From NCBI GenBank assembly GCA_031431125.1, contig JANPCX010000023.1:1-63803 (forward strand): a stretch of DNA of 63,803 bases. Reading direction: 5' to 3'. The notes beneath the pieces are model-generated. The model searched no databases and had not been told where the DNA came from. It saw nothing but the letters and a program-made list of their open reading frames with translations. This document shows positions 24,930 through 33,905 of the stretch, in pieces; positions within the stretch are counted from its first letter, which is position 1, and each line of letters starts with the position of its first letter. The DNA comes from JANPCX01 sp031431125 (GTDB lineage Bacteria; Pseudomonadota; Gammaproteobacteria; Burkholderiales; Burkholderiaceae_C). Both the position numbers and the translations under genes were made by a program.

Positions 24930-26699
24930 ATGAGCGAAGGCTTTGCAATCTACGACGCGATGCCCTGGAAGGCCGCTTACGGCAACCACATCGTCCCCGC
25001 GTTGCCCGCGCCGCGTTACCAGAGCTTGGCGCATTTGGCGCATTCAGCCTGCGAGCGCTACGCCCAGCGCAAGGCCTTCACCTGTGTGGTGGGCAATGGC
25101 ATGAATGGCAGCCTGACCTATGCCCAGGTGGCGCAACGCTCTGATGCCTTCGCTGCTTTTTTGCGCCAAAGCTGTGGGCTGGTGGCGGGGGACAGGGTGG
25201 CGGTGCAACTGCCCAACGGCTTGCCTTACCCGGTGGTGGCGATGGGTGTGTTCAAGGCCGGTTGTGTGCTGGTTAACACCAACCCGCTCTACACACCCAG
25301 CGAAATGATTCACCAGTTCAACGACTCAGGCGCCAAAGTGCTGGTGGTGGTGGACATGTTTGCCGACAAGCTGGCTGAGGTGGTGCCGAAAACCGGTATC
25401 AAGCATGTCGTGCTGGCCGGTGTGTCTGAGATGTTCCCTGCAGTGCCCAATTTCATCGTGCGTGGTGTGCAGAAAGTTTGGAGCAAGGTGCTGCCGTCTG
25501 TGCCCTCACTGGCCATTCCTGTTCACCGCTTTGCTCAGGCTTTGTCTGCCGGCCAAGGCGCATTGAGCAAGCTCCCTGCGGGCGGTGTGGCCGCGTGGTG
25601 GCAGGGTGTGGGGCCGAGTGCTTTGGCGGCATTGCAGTACACCGGTGGCACCACGGGCGTGAGCAAAGCGGCCATGCTCAGCCATGCCAACTTGCTCACC
25701 AACGTGGACCAGGTGTTGGCCATGGGGCGCGCCCAAATGGGTGGCGAAGAATGTGTGCTGACGGCCTTGCCGCTTTATCACATCTTCGCTTTCACAGCGA
25801 ACTTGCTGGCCTTCTTCGACATCGGCGCACGCAACATCCTCGTGCCCAGCCCGCGCCCCGTGCAAAACCTGCAGCGTGCCATTGAAAACTACCCCATCAC
25901 CTGGATCACAGGCGTCAACACCCTGTTCAACGGTTTGCTGAACGAAGAGTGGTTCAGCGCTTTCCCGCCCAAAACGCTCAAGGCATCGATTGCGGGCGGC
26001 ACTGCTTTGCACGAGGCCGTGGCGGCGCGCTGGTTGCGCGTCACGGGCACCAAGGTGGCAGAAGGATTCGGGCTGACCGAGTGCTCCCCCTTGGTCACCT
26101 TCAACCCCATCAGCGGCATCGCCAAACCCAACAGCGTGGGCATTCCGGTGCCCGGCACCGAGGTCAGACTGGTGGACGATGCCGGAGTGGCAGTGGCCCA
26201 GGGGCAACCCGGGGAGTTGATTGTGCGTGGCCCTCAGATGATGCAGGGTTACTGGCAGCGGCCCGAGGAAACTGCAAATGTAGTGAAGGACGGTTGGCTT
26301 TACACCGGCGACGTGGCTGTGATGGACGAGCAAGGCTACTTCCACATTGTTGACCGCAAGAAAGACATGGTGCTGGTCTCGGGCTTCAATGTCTACCCGA
26401 ATGAAATTGAAGATGCGCTGGCCAAGATGGACGCGGTGCTGGAGTCGGCTGTGGTCGGCATTCCCGATGCCAAAACCGGCGAAGCGGTGCGGGCCTATGT
26501 GGTGAAAAACCCCGACTATCCCGGCGAACTCACACCTGCCGCGGTGCTCGCGCATTGCAAAACCCTGCTCACCGACTACAAGATTCCGAAATCTATCGTG
26601 CTGCGGGATGAACTGCCCAAAACGCCTGTGGGAAAGGTGCTGCGCAAAGACTTGAAGGCTGAAGTCAAGGCGGAGTTTGCGTCGAAGAAGGGAGCCTAA
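24930..26699 (+). CDS. Long-chain fatty acid-CoA ligase
   Basis: A 589-residue adenylate-forming enzyme that activates fatty acids to acyl-CoA. The AMP-binding loop YTGGTTGVSKAAMLSH is near residue 240, followed by GFGLTECSP, the hinge YTGDVAVMDEQGYFHIVDRKKDM and the terminal lysine region LPKTPVGKVLRKDLK. The start at 24930 (MSEGFAIYDAMPWKAAY) fits the FadD family; an earlier ATG lacks similarity. The BASS transporter gene begins two bases after its stop, so the two form an operon, perhaps for uptake and activation of an organic acid. Confidence 0.92.
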   Translation: MSEGFAIYDAMPWKAAYGNHIVPALPAPRYQSLAHLAHSACERYAQRKAFTCVVGNGMNGSLTYAQVAQRSDAFAAFLRQSCGLVAGDRVAVQLPNGLPYPVVAMGVFKAGCVLVNTNPLYTPSEMIHQFNDSGAKVLVVVDMFADKLAEVVPKTGIKHVVLAGVSEMFPAVPNFIVRGVQKVWSKVLPSVPSLAIPVHRFAQALSAGQGALSKLPAGGVAAWWQGVGPSALAALQYTGGTTGVSKAAMLSHANLLTNVDQVLAMGRAQMGGEECVLTALPLYHIFAFTANLLAFFDIGARNILVPSPRPVQNLQRAIENYPITWITGVNTLFNGLLNEEWFSAFPPKTLKASIAGGTALHEAVAARWLRVTGTKVAEGFGLTECSPLVTFNPISGIAKPNSVGIPVPGTEVRLVDDAGVAVAQGQPGELIVRGPQMMQGYWQRPEETANVVKDGWLYTGDVAVMDEQGYFHIVDRKKDMVLVSGFNVYPNEIEDALAKMDAVLESAVVGIPDAKTGEAVRAYVVKNPDYPGELTPAAVLAHCKTLLTDYKIPKSIVLRDELPKTPVGKVLRKDLKAEVKAEFASKKGA

Positions 26700-26701
26700 A
26701 C

Positions 26702-27604
26702 ATGCTGACCGATACTGAAACCAAACTCTTGGGTGTGATGATGATGGTCATCATGCTGGGCATGGGTGCCAGCCTCACCTTCCGCGATTTTTTGATTTCT
26801 TTTCGCAAACCCAAGGGCGTGATCATCGGACTGATTTTTCAGTACGGCATCATGCCCTTTCTTGCCTACGCACTCGCTATGCTGCTGCGATTGCCTCCCG
26901 CATTGGCGGTGGGAGTGATTTTGATGGGTTGTATGCCTGGCGGCACCACCTCCAACATCTTCACCTACTTCAGCAAGGGGGCTTTGGCGCTGTCTATCGT
27001 GATGACCAGCGTGTCCACTTTGGCCGCAGTAGCGGTCGTGCCGAGCTTGATTTCTTTTTACAGCGGACAGGCGGGCGTTCAAGGGGAGTTTGCCATCCCG
27101 GCATCCAACGTGGCACAGGTGCTGGGGATCATGCTGGTGCCAACGGTCATCGGCATGTTCTTGCGCAAATTCAATCCCAATGTGGGTGCGACCGTGGAGT
27201 TGGTGGGCTCAATGCTGGGCGTGTTGGTGATCTTGTTTTTGGTCGTGTCTTGGGTGCCACGCAACTACCAGCTGTTGCTGTCCACGCCGTGGCCTGTGTT
27301 TGTGGCCTGCATCGGTCTCGGGCTTTTCGGAATGTTCTTTGGCTATTGGTTTGCCCGTGTCTTCCGGCAAAACAAAAACCTTTCGCGGACCATCAGCCTG
27401 GAGATTGGAATTCAAAATGGCCCTCTGGCGGTGCTCATCGTCACCTTGACTTTCAGCGGGCAGATGGAGCAACAGGTGCTGCTCATACCGGTGCTGTACA
27501 GCCTCTTTATTGTCATTAGCGCGACATTTGTCACCATGTGGTTCCGCGCATCAGAGAACCGCGAAGCGCTTGCTCGGGACGCAGCCAAGGTGGCGATGGC
27601 CTGA
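26702..27604 (+). CDS. Bile acid:sodium symporter (BASS) family transporter
   Basis: A 300-residue membrane protein with nine to ten helices. Family features include MGASLTFRDF after the first helix, the MPGGTTSNIFTYFSKGALALS crossover segment (quoted here in part) and ISLEIGIQNGPLAVLI in the later half. BASS proteins import organic anions with sodium; known substrates range from bile acids to pantoate and pyruvate. It immediately follows the acyl-CoA ligase with a two-base gap. A five-base stem (TGGCC/GGCCA) brackets its stop codon. Confidence 0.9.
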   Translation: MLTDTETKLLGVMMMVIMLGMGASLTFRDFLISFRKPKGVIIGLIFQYGIMPFLAYALAMLLRLPPALAVGVILMGCMPGGTTSNIFTYFSKGALALSIVMTSVSTLAAVAVVPSLISFYSGQAGVQGEFAIPASNVAQVLGIMLVPTVIGMFLRKFNPNVGATVELVGSMLGVLVILFLVVSWVPRNYQLLLSTPWPVFVACIGLGLFGMFFGYWFARVFRQNKNLSRTISLEIGIQNGPLAVLIVTLTFSGQMEQQVLLIPVLYSLFIVISATFVTMWFRASENREALARDAAKVAMA

Positions 27605-27616
27605 AAGGCCAAGCGT

Positions 27617-27829
27617 CTACTGTTTGGGTGATTCGCCCTGCAGCAGGCACCAAGCACACCAAAGTCCTCCCGCCACATTGCCCAGGGCCACCAGGGCAAT
27701 GAACAACATCACGGGATAAGGCAGGGCGACCGCCCGCAGCGCCCAGGCGCAGACAGACGACAGCACGTTGAAGGCCACCATCATCCAAAAGACGGGGTGT
27801 GCAGGTTGCCAAAGTCGTTGCAGTTTCAT
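27617..27829 (-). CDS. Small membrane protein of unknown function
   Basis: A 70-residue protein with two hydrophobic helices (about 12-32 and 38-62) and a polar C terminus. It sits 12 bases after the DUF58 gene on the same strand and converges with the BASS gene. No family is recognised. Linkage to the moxR-DUF58 unit is the main support. Confidence 0.55.
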   Translation of the reverse strand: MKLQRLWQPAHPVFWMMVAFNVLSSVCAWALRAVALPYPVMLFIALVALGNVAGGLWCAWCLLQGESPKQ

Positions 27830-27841
27830 CGGGGCGCAGTG

Positions 27842-28843
27842 TTATGGGTGCAGGGCCAACGCTCTCAGGCAAGCGTCCCGGTGCCCGGGCCCGCTGTCTG
27901 GTGGCAAGTGGATGCCTTGCGCGGTCAAGCCGTAGCGTGTGCTGGTGTTGGGGGTCGATTCTGCCGCGAGCACCCAAGCGACCAGGCGTGAAAGGCGTTC
28001 CTCTGTGCCCGAGATGCCGGTGTGCTGCCATTCCAACAACAGCTCTTGGCTGGCGGTGGATGCGGTGTCGCGCATCACCAAATCGCCGCCACTGGCCTGG
28101 GCTTGGGCGGCTTTTTTCCAAACCACGAGCTTCAGTGCGTCTCCGCGCCGGTAGGCGCGCACGCCTTCCAATTCACTGCCGCCGCTGCTGCGTGCGCCCC
28201 CGGTGGCCACAGACACCGACTGGCTGGTTGGCAGTGGTGGGCAAGGGTGTTCTGCCCGGGGGTAGACCAGCACCCGAGCGGCGGGTCGCCACACCGACCA
28301 GGCACGAAACAGCCCGAGCGGAAAACGGGTTTCAATCGTCAGGTTCGGCGTGGCATGGAGGCCGCGGCTTTCGGTCATCCATCCGAGGTGGGCCGTGGTT
28401 TGCCCCTGGGCTGGCACATCCACCCAGACCAGCGTCGTGTCGGCTGCGGCTTGGAGCTTCAGCCCCAAGCCGTAACGCGGTGGGCCATTGTTTTGCAGCA
28501 CCACTTCCAGCGGGGCGTTTTGACCGGCGAATGTTGGCGTGATGGGCTTCAAGTGCAAGTGCAACCCACGCAAGCTGCCGTGGGTGATGTGCATGGACAC
28601 CACGGCCGAGCCCGCCAGTAAAAACGTCAGCACATAACCCAGGTTGAGCTGGTAGTTGATGGAGGCCAGCAGCAAAGTGAGCAAGGTGATGGCAAACATG
28701 AAGCCGGCGCGGGTGGGCAGGATGTAAACATTGCGCTGCGTGAGGACGAGGTGGTCGGTTCGCGCATGCCGCGCATCCCACCAGGTTTTCCAGCGACCCC
28801 GCAAGGGCGCCGTCCAGCGGCCCAAAGTGCCTTGCGCATTCAA
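27842..28843 (-). CDS. DUF58 domain membrane protein
   Basis: A 333-residue protein. Two adjacent hydrophobic helices (about residues 45-85, MFAITLLTLLLASINYQLNL) are followed by a beta-rich domain and the DUF58 signature EGVRAYRRGDALKLVVWKKA, related to a von Willebrand A-like region. The best start is the TTG at 28843, which overlaps the moxR stop (TTGA) and gives LNAQGTLGRWTAP; the upstream frame is a shadow of moxR. DUF58 proteins are the standard partners of MoxR ATPases in assembly or maturation of envelope complexes. Confidence 0.87.
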   Translation of the reverse strand: MNAQGTLGRWTAPLRGRWKTWWDARHARTDHLVLTQRNVYILPTRAGFMFAITLLTLLLASINYQLNLGYVLTFLLAGSAVVSMHITHGSLRGLHLHLKPITPTFAGQNAPLEVVLQNNGPPRYGLGLKLQAAADTTLVWVDVPAQGQTTAHLGWMTESRGLHATPNLTIETRFPLGLFRAWSVWRPAARVLVYPRAEHPCPPLPTSQSVSVATGGARSSGGSELEGVRAYRRGDALKLVVWKKAAQAQASGGDLVMRDTASTASQELLLEWQHTGISGTEERLSRLVAWVLAAESTPNTSTRYGLTAQGIHLPPDSGPGHRDACLRALALHP

Positions 28844-29799
28844 GGCAGGGGCACCGCCCGCAACATGGCACGCACCTGTTCCACCCGCCCTTTGCCTGCA
28901 CCGCTCACCGGTACCAGCCGGTGTGCCGTGGTTTGGGGCAGGATGGCTTGAATGTCGTCGGGCGCGACATGCCCACGCTGAGCCAAGAGGGCGCGGGCTT
29001 TGGCAGCACGCAGCACCGCAATGCCAGCGCGGGGGCTCAGCCCTTCGACAAACCACTGGCCGCTGCGTGTGGCGGCGATCAGGGCCTGCAGGTAGTCCAG
29101 CAGGGCGGGGGACACATGCACGGCCAGCACGGCTTGTTGAACTTGCAGCAACTCTGCCGGCGTCAACACCGGTTGGAGTTTGGCCACCGTTTCGCGGCGA
29201 TCGCTTCCTGCCAGCAACTCGCGTTCACTTTTGGCGTCGGGGTAACCCAGGGTGATGCACATCAAAAAACGATCCAGTTGGCTTTCTGGCAGAGGGTAGG
29301 TTCCCAACTGGTCACTGGGGTTTTGAGTGGCAATCACGAAAAATGGCTTTGGCAGGGCGCGGGTTTGTCCTTCAATGCTGACCTGGTGTTCTTCCATCGC
29401 TTCCAAGAGCGCACTCTGGGTTTTCGGCCCGGTGCGGTTGATTTCATCGGCCAACAGCACTTGGGCGAACACCGGCCCCGGGTGAAAAACGAACTCCTCT
29501 CGGCTGCGTTCATAGACGCTCACCCCCACCAAGTCCGAGGGCATCAAATCGGCGGTGAACTGCACCCGCGAGAACTGCAAGCCCAAAGAGGTCGCCAAGG
29601 CGTGGGCCAGGGTGGTTTTGCCGACGCCGGGAACGTCTTCAATCAGCAAATGACCGCCGGCCAGCAAACAGGCCACGCTGTCTTCAATTTGTGCCCGTTT
29701 GCCCACAATCACCGTGCTAACCTGATCAATGAGGTGCGCCAGGCGTGGGGTCCAAACCGTGGGTGTCGAGGGTGATTCTGTACGAGTCGGGGTCAGCAT
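28840..29799 (-). CDS. MoxR family AAA+ ATPase
   Basis: A 319-residue AAA+ chaperone-like ATPase. Walker A is EDVPGVGKTTLA, Walker B is LLADEINRTGPKTQSALLEAM, followed by sensor 1 VIATQNPSDQLGTYPLPE and the arginine finger segment LDRFLM. MoxR ATPases typically work with VWA-domain and DUF58 proteins to load or activate metal- or envelope-associated complexes. DUF58 follows with overlapping stop and start. Confidence 0.95.
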   Translation of the reverse strand: MLTPTRTESPSTPTVWTPRLAHLIDQVSTVIVGKRAQIEDSVACLLAGGHLLIEDVPGVGKTTLAHALATSLGLQFSRVQFTADLMPSDLVGVSVYERSREEFVFHPGPVFAQVLLADEINRTGPKTQSALLEAMEEHQVSIEGQTRALPKPFFVIATQNPSDQLGTYPLPESQLDRFLMCITLGYPDAKSERELLAGSDRRETVAKLQPVLTPAELLQVQQAVLAVHVSPALLDYLQALIAATRSGQWFVEGLSPRAGIAVLRAAKARALLAQRGHVAPDDIQAILPQTTAHRLVPVSGAGKGRVEQVRAMLRAVPLP

Positions 29800-29820
29800 G
29801 CGTCAACGTTAACCGAAAAT

Positions 29821-29987
29821 TTAGGATGCTCTGCATAACTTTTGCGAGGCTGGGGTAGCGCGGATCGGGATGGGCTACAAGGCGTTTTTTGCAGCCAATA
29901 GCTTGGCTATTGGCAAGGAAAACAACGCCGTAGACCGCCCGAGTCCGTGCTGCCACAGTCCGCAAGGAGTTGTGCAGAGCATCCTTA
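29821..29987. mobile_element. Foldback (palindromic) MITE with TTA target duplication
   Basis: A 161-base element (29824-29984) between TTA copies at 29821-29823 and 29985-29987. The terminal repeats are GGATGCTCTGCATAACT at the left and the complement of GGATGCTCTGCACAACTCC at the right. The whole element is an imperfect palindrome with arms of about 75 bases meeting at GCCAATAGC-TTG-GCTATTGGC (about 29896-29916). The end sequence and TNA-type target recall IS5-family elements. It has no coding sequence and lies just upstream of the histone-deacetylase-family gene. Confidence 0.85.
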
Positions 29988-30009
29988 ACAACTGATTCCC
30001 TTTGTCAGC

Positions 30010-30951
30010 ATGTCTCAAACGGCCTATTTCTCCCATCCTGATTGCCGACTGCACGACATGGGTCGTGGACACCCCGAATGCCCGCAGCGCCTCGATGCGA
30101 TTGAAGACCACCTTCTTGCGACTGGCTTGGATCTGGCGTTGCTGCGACGCGATGCGCCTTGGGCCAGCGAGAGCGATTTGCTGTTGGCCCACAGCAGCCA
30201 GCACGTGGAGCGCATGCATGCCCTGATGGAGCGTGTGATGGCGTTTGAACAACCTATTGCCGTCGACCCCGATACCGTATTTGGTACCGGCACCTGGCTG
30301 GCGGCCATGCGGGCCGCAGGTGCAGCGGTGGCAGCCACCGATGCGGTGATGGCGGGAGAGGTGCACAACGCGTTTTGCGCCGTGCGCCCCCCCGGCCACC
30401 ACGCCACGCATGAACGCAGCATGGGATTTTGTTTTTTCAACAATGTGGCCATTGCCGCGCGGCACGCACTGGAGCGCCATGGTTTGCAGCGGGTCGCCAT
30501 TGTTGACTTTGATGTGCACCACGGCAATGGCACTGAAGACATCATCGCGGGGGATGAACGCATTTTGATGGTGAGTGTCTTTCAGCACCCGCTGTATCCC
30601 TTTGAGGGCGAATTGTCCAAAGGGCGCAACATGGTGAACTTGCCGCTGGCCGCCTACACCAAAGGCAGCGAAGCGCGTGAACTCATCACCCAGCACTGGC
30701 TGCCCGCACTGAACCGCTTCAAACCTCAAATGGTGTTTGTATCCGCGGGGTTCGACGCCCACCGCGAGGACGACCTGGCGCAGCTCGGTTGGGTGGAAGC
30801 GGACTATGAGTGGATCACCCGTCGTATCGTTGAAGTGGCCGATATGCATGCGCAAGGCCGCATCGTGTCCTGCCTAGAAGGGGGCTACAACTTGAGCGCC
30901 TTGGCGCGCAGTGTGGCCGCGCATTTGCGGGTGCTGGCGGGGGTGGCTTGA
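30010..30951 (+). CDS. Histone deacetylase family (acetylpolyamine/acuC-like) hydrolase
   Basis: A 313-residue zinc hydrolase of the arginase/deacetylase fold. The metal and catalytic motifs are present: GHPECPQRL, RPPGHHATHERSMGFCFFNN, VAIVDFDVHHGNGT and SAGFDAHREDDLA, ending with CLEGGYNL. Bacterial relatives remove acetyl groups from polyamines, acetoin-utilisation proteins or other small amides. The foldback element ends about 25 bases before its start, so its promoter may lie in or beyond that element. Confidence 0.92.
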   Translation: MSQTAYFSHPDCRLHDMGRGHPECPQRLDAIEDHLLATGLDLALLRRDAPWASESDLLLAHSSQHVERMHALMERVMAFEQPIAVDPDTVFGTGTWLAAMRAAGAAVAATDAVMAGEVHNAFCAVRPPGHHATHERSMGFCFFNNVAIAARHALERHGLQRVAIVDFDVHHGNGTEDIIAGDERILMVSVFQHPLYPFEGELSKGRNMVNLPLAAYTKGSEARELITQHWLPALNRFKPQMVFVSAGFDAHREDDLAQLGWVEADYEWITRRIVEVADMHAQGRIVSCLEGGYNLSALARSVAAHLRVLAGVA

Positions 30952-30974
30952 TACGACCACGCCTGATCAAAAAC

Positions 30975-31074
30975 CGTCATTCCCGCGAAGGCGGGAATCC
31001 AATCGGTGACAGCCAAAGATGCTGTCCATGCAGCCGGTCGCACTGCTTGGATTCCCGCCTTCGCGGGAATGACG
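30975..31074. repeat. 100-bp palindromic repeat, copy 1
   Basis: Arms of 28 bases (30975-31002 and 31047-31074), beginning CGTCATTCCCGCGAAGGCGG, are perfect inverted repeats around a 44-base middle. Each arm contains its own small hairpin (ATTCCCGC-GAAG-GCGGGAAT). Two more copies of exactly 100 bases occur at 41033 and 46209. It fills the gap between the deacetylase-family and mscS genes. Confidence 0.92.
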
Positions 31075-31132
31075 AGCTGAACGATATGGCCTTCAGTCTG
31101 TCATCAATTTTTCAGAAACATCTCCAACGCCC

Positions 31133-32395
31133 ATGAACCTCAACATCAGCACCACTGAACTCAACGACTTGTTGCAAGCCTTTCACCAGCCTCAGGTGTG
31201 GTCGGAGTTCGCCATGTTGTTCGGCTGCCTGCTGGTGGCTTACGCCATCGTTTATCTGCTGCGCGGGCGGCAGCGGCCAGAAGCTTCCATTTGGTTTGGC
31301 CAGCGCATCTTTGACGGCGTTTTCTTTCCCGTCATGGCGCTGTGTTTGGCTTACCTGGCAAAAGCCGTTTTGCTCAGCACAGCCAAGTTGGCGGTGTTCA
31401 ACGTGGCCATCCCCATCTTGATGTCACTGGCCGTCATTCGCCTGTCAGCGCGTGTCATGAAGGCCAGCTTTCCGCAGTCGCGCACCGTGCATTTGATGGA
31501 GCGCACCGTGTCCTGGATGGCTTGGGGTGCAGTGGTGCTGTGGGTGACGGGCATCCTGCCCTTAGTCCTCAAAGCGATGGAGGATGTGAGCTGGAAAATG
31601 GGGGCCACCCGCATTGATTTACGAACCTTGATGGAAGGTTTGCTCACCGCGGGTCTGGTGCTGGTGCTGGCGCTGTGGGTGGCATCGGCCATCGAGAAAA
31701 AACTGCTCCGAGGCGAGGTGGAAGACCTGTCGCTGCGCAAAATTGCCGCCAACATCGTGCGGGCGGTTTTGCTTTTCGTCGGGCTGATGCTGGGCTTGTC
31801 GGCGGTGGGCATCGACTTGACCGCGCTGAGTGTGCTCGGCGGTGCGATTGGTGTGGGTTTGGGATTTGGTCTACAAAAAATTGCCGCCAACTATGTCAGT
31901 GGATTCGTCATCCTGGCCGAACGTTCGCTGCGCATTGGGGACATGGTCAAGGTGGACGGATTTGAAGGCCGCATCTCGGACATCCGCACCCGCTACACCG
32001 TGATCCGGGCGCTCAATGGCCGGGAAGCGATTCTTCCAAATGAAATGCTCATCACACAGCGCGTGGAAAACTCGTCCCTGGCCGACCCCAAGGTATCGAT
32101 CACCACTCAGGTGCAAGTTGCTTACGGCTGCGATCTACCGGCCGTGCAACTGGCCTTGGCGACGGTGGTAGCCAAGGTGGATCGGGTACTGGCTGATCCA
32201 GCGCCCGCAGTGTTGCTGAGTGAGTTTGCGGCCGATGGCTTGGCTTTGAGCATTCTTTTTTGGATTGATGATCCGGAAAATGGGCAGAACAACGTGCGCT
32301 CTGATGTGAACATGGCGGTGTTGGCGACACTGAACACCATGGGCGTGGAGATTCCGTATCCGCAGCGCGTGGTACGTCAATTGCCTTTGGTTTGA
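31133..32395 (+). CDS. MscS family mechanosensitive channel
   Basis: A 420-residue membrane protein with about five to six helices. The pore-lining helix LGGAIGVGLGFGLQKIAANY and the following beta domain start VSGFVILAERSLRIGDMVKV are diagnostic for MscS. The channel opens under membrane tension and releases solutes during hypo-osmotic shock. It is longer than E. coli MscS (286 residues) because of extra N-terminal helices. Confidence 0.92.
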   Translation: MNLNISTTELNDLLQAFHQPQVWSEFAMLFGCLLVAYAIVYLLRGRQRPEASIWFGQRIFDGVFFPVMALCLAYLAKAVLLSTAKLAVFNVAIPILMSLAVIRLSARVMKASFPQSRTVHLMERTVSWMAWGAVVLWVTGILPLVLKAMEDVSWKMGATRIDLRTLMEGLLTAGLVLVLALWVASAIEKKLLRGEVEDLSLRKIAANIVRAVLLFVGLMLGLSAVGIDLTALSVLGGAIGVGLGFGLQKIAANYVSGFVILAERSLRIGDMVKVDGFEGRISDIRTRYTVIRALNGREAILPNEMLITQRVENSSLADPKVSITTQVQVAYGCDLPAVQLALATVVAKVDRVLADPAPAVLLSEFAADGLALSILFWIDDPENGQNNVRSDVNMAVLATLNTMGVEIPYPQRVVRQLPLV

Positions 32396-32473
32396 CGGGG
32401 TGCCGCAAGTCACATAACCATGCGCGCGGATTTGGTGAGTTATTCAGCCGGATTCAGCTGAGAATGCGCGCCC

Positions 32474-33067
32474 ATGGACCATACTTTTTTATCCGCTTTC
32501 ATCTTGCTGCTCTTGGTGCTCGACCCCTTGGGCAGTTTGCCGATTTACATCCCCATCTTGCAGCAAGTACCCGCGCAGCGCCGCCATTGGGTGGCGGGGC
32601 GCGAAGTGGGTATCGCGTTGGCGGTATTGCTCTTTTTCATGTACTTCGGAGACTCGTTCTTGCGTGTGATGCGCCTGTCTGAGCGCTCGCTGGAAGTCGC
32701 TGGCGGTGTCATCTTGCTGATGGTGGCGATTCGCATGATTTTCAGTCAACCGACGGGTGTGTACGGTGTGCCAGAAGGCAAAGAACCTCTGATTTTTCCG
32801 CTCGCCATTCCCTTGTTGGCCGGACCTTCGGCCATGGCAACGGTTTTGTTGTTGGCTTCGCGCCAACCGGAATCCATGGGCACCTGGATTGCCGCTTTGT
32901 TTGCGGCCATGGCGGTGTCGGGTTTGGTGCTGTTGATGTGCGAACGCATTCGCAGCTGGGTGGGTGATTCTGTGGTCTCCGCCACCGAAAAACTCATGGG
33001 TTTGGTGCTGACGGCGATCGCCGTAGAAATGATTCTCGCGGGCTTGAAGCGTTACTTTTACGGCTGA
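32474..33067 (+). CDS. MarC family integral membrane protein
   Basis: A 197-residue membrane protein of the UPF0056/MarC family with six helices. Typical segments are the LLLVLDPLGSLPIYIPIL start and IPLLAGPSAMATVLLL in the middle. The function of MarC proteins is unknown; the old link to multiple antibiotic resistance was not upheld. It converges with the amino-acid ABC permease gene, 21 bases apart. Confidence 0.92.
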   Translation: MDHTFLSAFILLLLVLDPLGSLPIYIPILQQVPAQRRHWVAGREVGIALAVLLFFMYFGDSFLRVMRLSERSLEVAGGVILLMVAIRMIFSQPTGVYGVPEGKEPLIFPLAIPLLAGPSAMATVLLLASRQPESMGTWIAALFAAMAVSGLVLLMCERIRSWVGDSVVSATEKLMGLVLTAIAVEMILAGLKRYFYG

Positions 33068-33088
33068 GCACGGGAATCGATTGGAAAC

Positions 33089-33841
33089 TCAACGCCCACG
33101 CATCTGCGCAGGGGACTCCAGCCGTTTGGCCAGCAGGGACAAACTCAGGGTCAAGACCAAATACAGCACCGAGATCGCCAGGTAAGGCTCCCAATACCGC
33201 GAGTAGGCACCGGCCACAGTGCGTGCGGCCAGCGCGAGCTCTGCCAGGCCGATGGCGGAAACCAAGGACGAGTCTTTGATCAGGGTCACCCCTTCGTTCA
33301 CCAAGGCCGGCATCATGCGCCGAAATGCCTGGGGCAAGATCACGCTTTGCATGGCTTGCGGGTGGCTCAGCCCCAAGCTGTAGGCTGCTTGGGTTTGACC
33401 ACCGTGAATGCTCTGAATACCAGCGCGGAAGATCTCAGAAATGTAGGCGCCAGCGTTGAGCGTCAAGGCCAAGGCACCCGAAAAAAACGCCCCATACGAT
33501 TGACGAAACTCCCGGGCGCCTTCCCCCGCCAACAGCCAGCCGTTTTCGGGATGGATGAGCAGCGGCATCAACGCGAAGTGCACCAGCAAAATTTGCACGA
33601 ACAGCGGCGTGCCACGAAAGAAGGTCACGTAAACCAGGGTGAGGCCTCGCGCCAATTGGAGCCCTGCTGCCAACAGCGGCGATTTGGGTCGCGGTGCATC
33701 GCGTGAACTGCTCACCAAGCCCAGCAACACGCCGAGCAACAGGCCCAAGGTGATGGCCACCACGGTCAGCTGCAAGGTGGTCCACAGCCCTTGGGCGAAC
33801 AAGGGCAGGTAGCCCGTCAGAATGTCCCAGCGCAAGTCCAT
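33089..33841 (-). CDS. Polar amino acid ABC transporter permease
   Basis: A 250-residue permease of the His/Glu/Gln/Arg/opine family with five helices. The start (GLWTTLQLTVVAITLGLLLG) and the EAA loop (YSLGLSHPQAMQSVILPQAFR) are typical. It follows the binding-protein gene with a 64-base gap. The partner ATPase gene normally found in these operons is absent: the next gene is the convergent marC. Confidence 0.92.
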   Translation of the reverse strand: MDLRWDILTGYLPLFAQGLWTTLQLTVVAITLGLLLGVLLGLVSSSRDAPRPKSPLLAAGLQLARGLTLVYVTFFRGTPLFVQILLVHFALMPLLIHPENGWLLAGEGAREFRQSYGAFFSGALALTLNAGAYISEIFRAGIQSIHGGQTQAAYSLGLSHPQAMQSVILPQAFRRMMPALVNEGVTLIKDSSLVSAIGLAELALAARTVAGAYSRYWEPYLAISVLYLVLTLSLSLLAKRLESPAQMRGR

Positions 33842-33905
33842 GACGATGCCTCAGTCTGCGTGTGTCATCCGGTCAATGCCACGACTGAACGGGCGCAGGG
33901 CTGGT

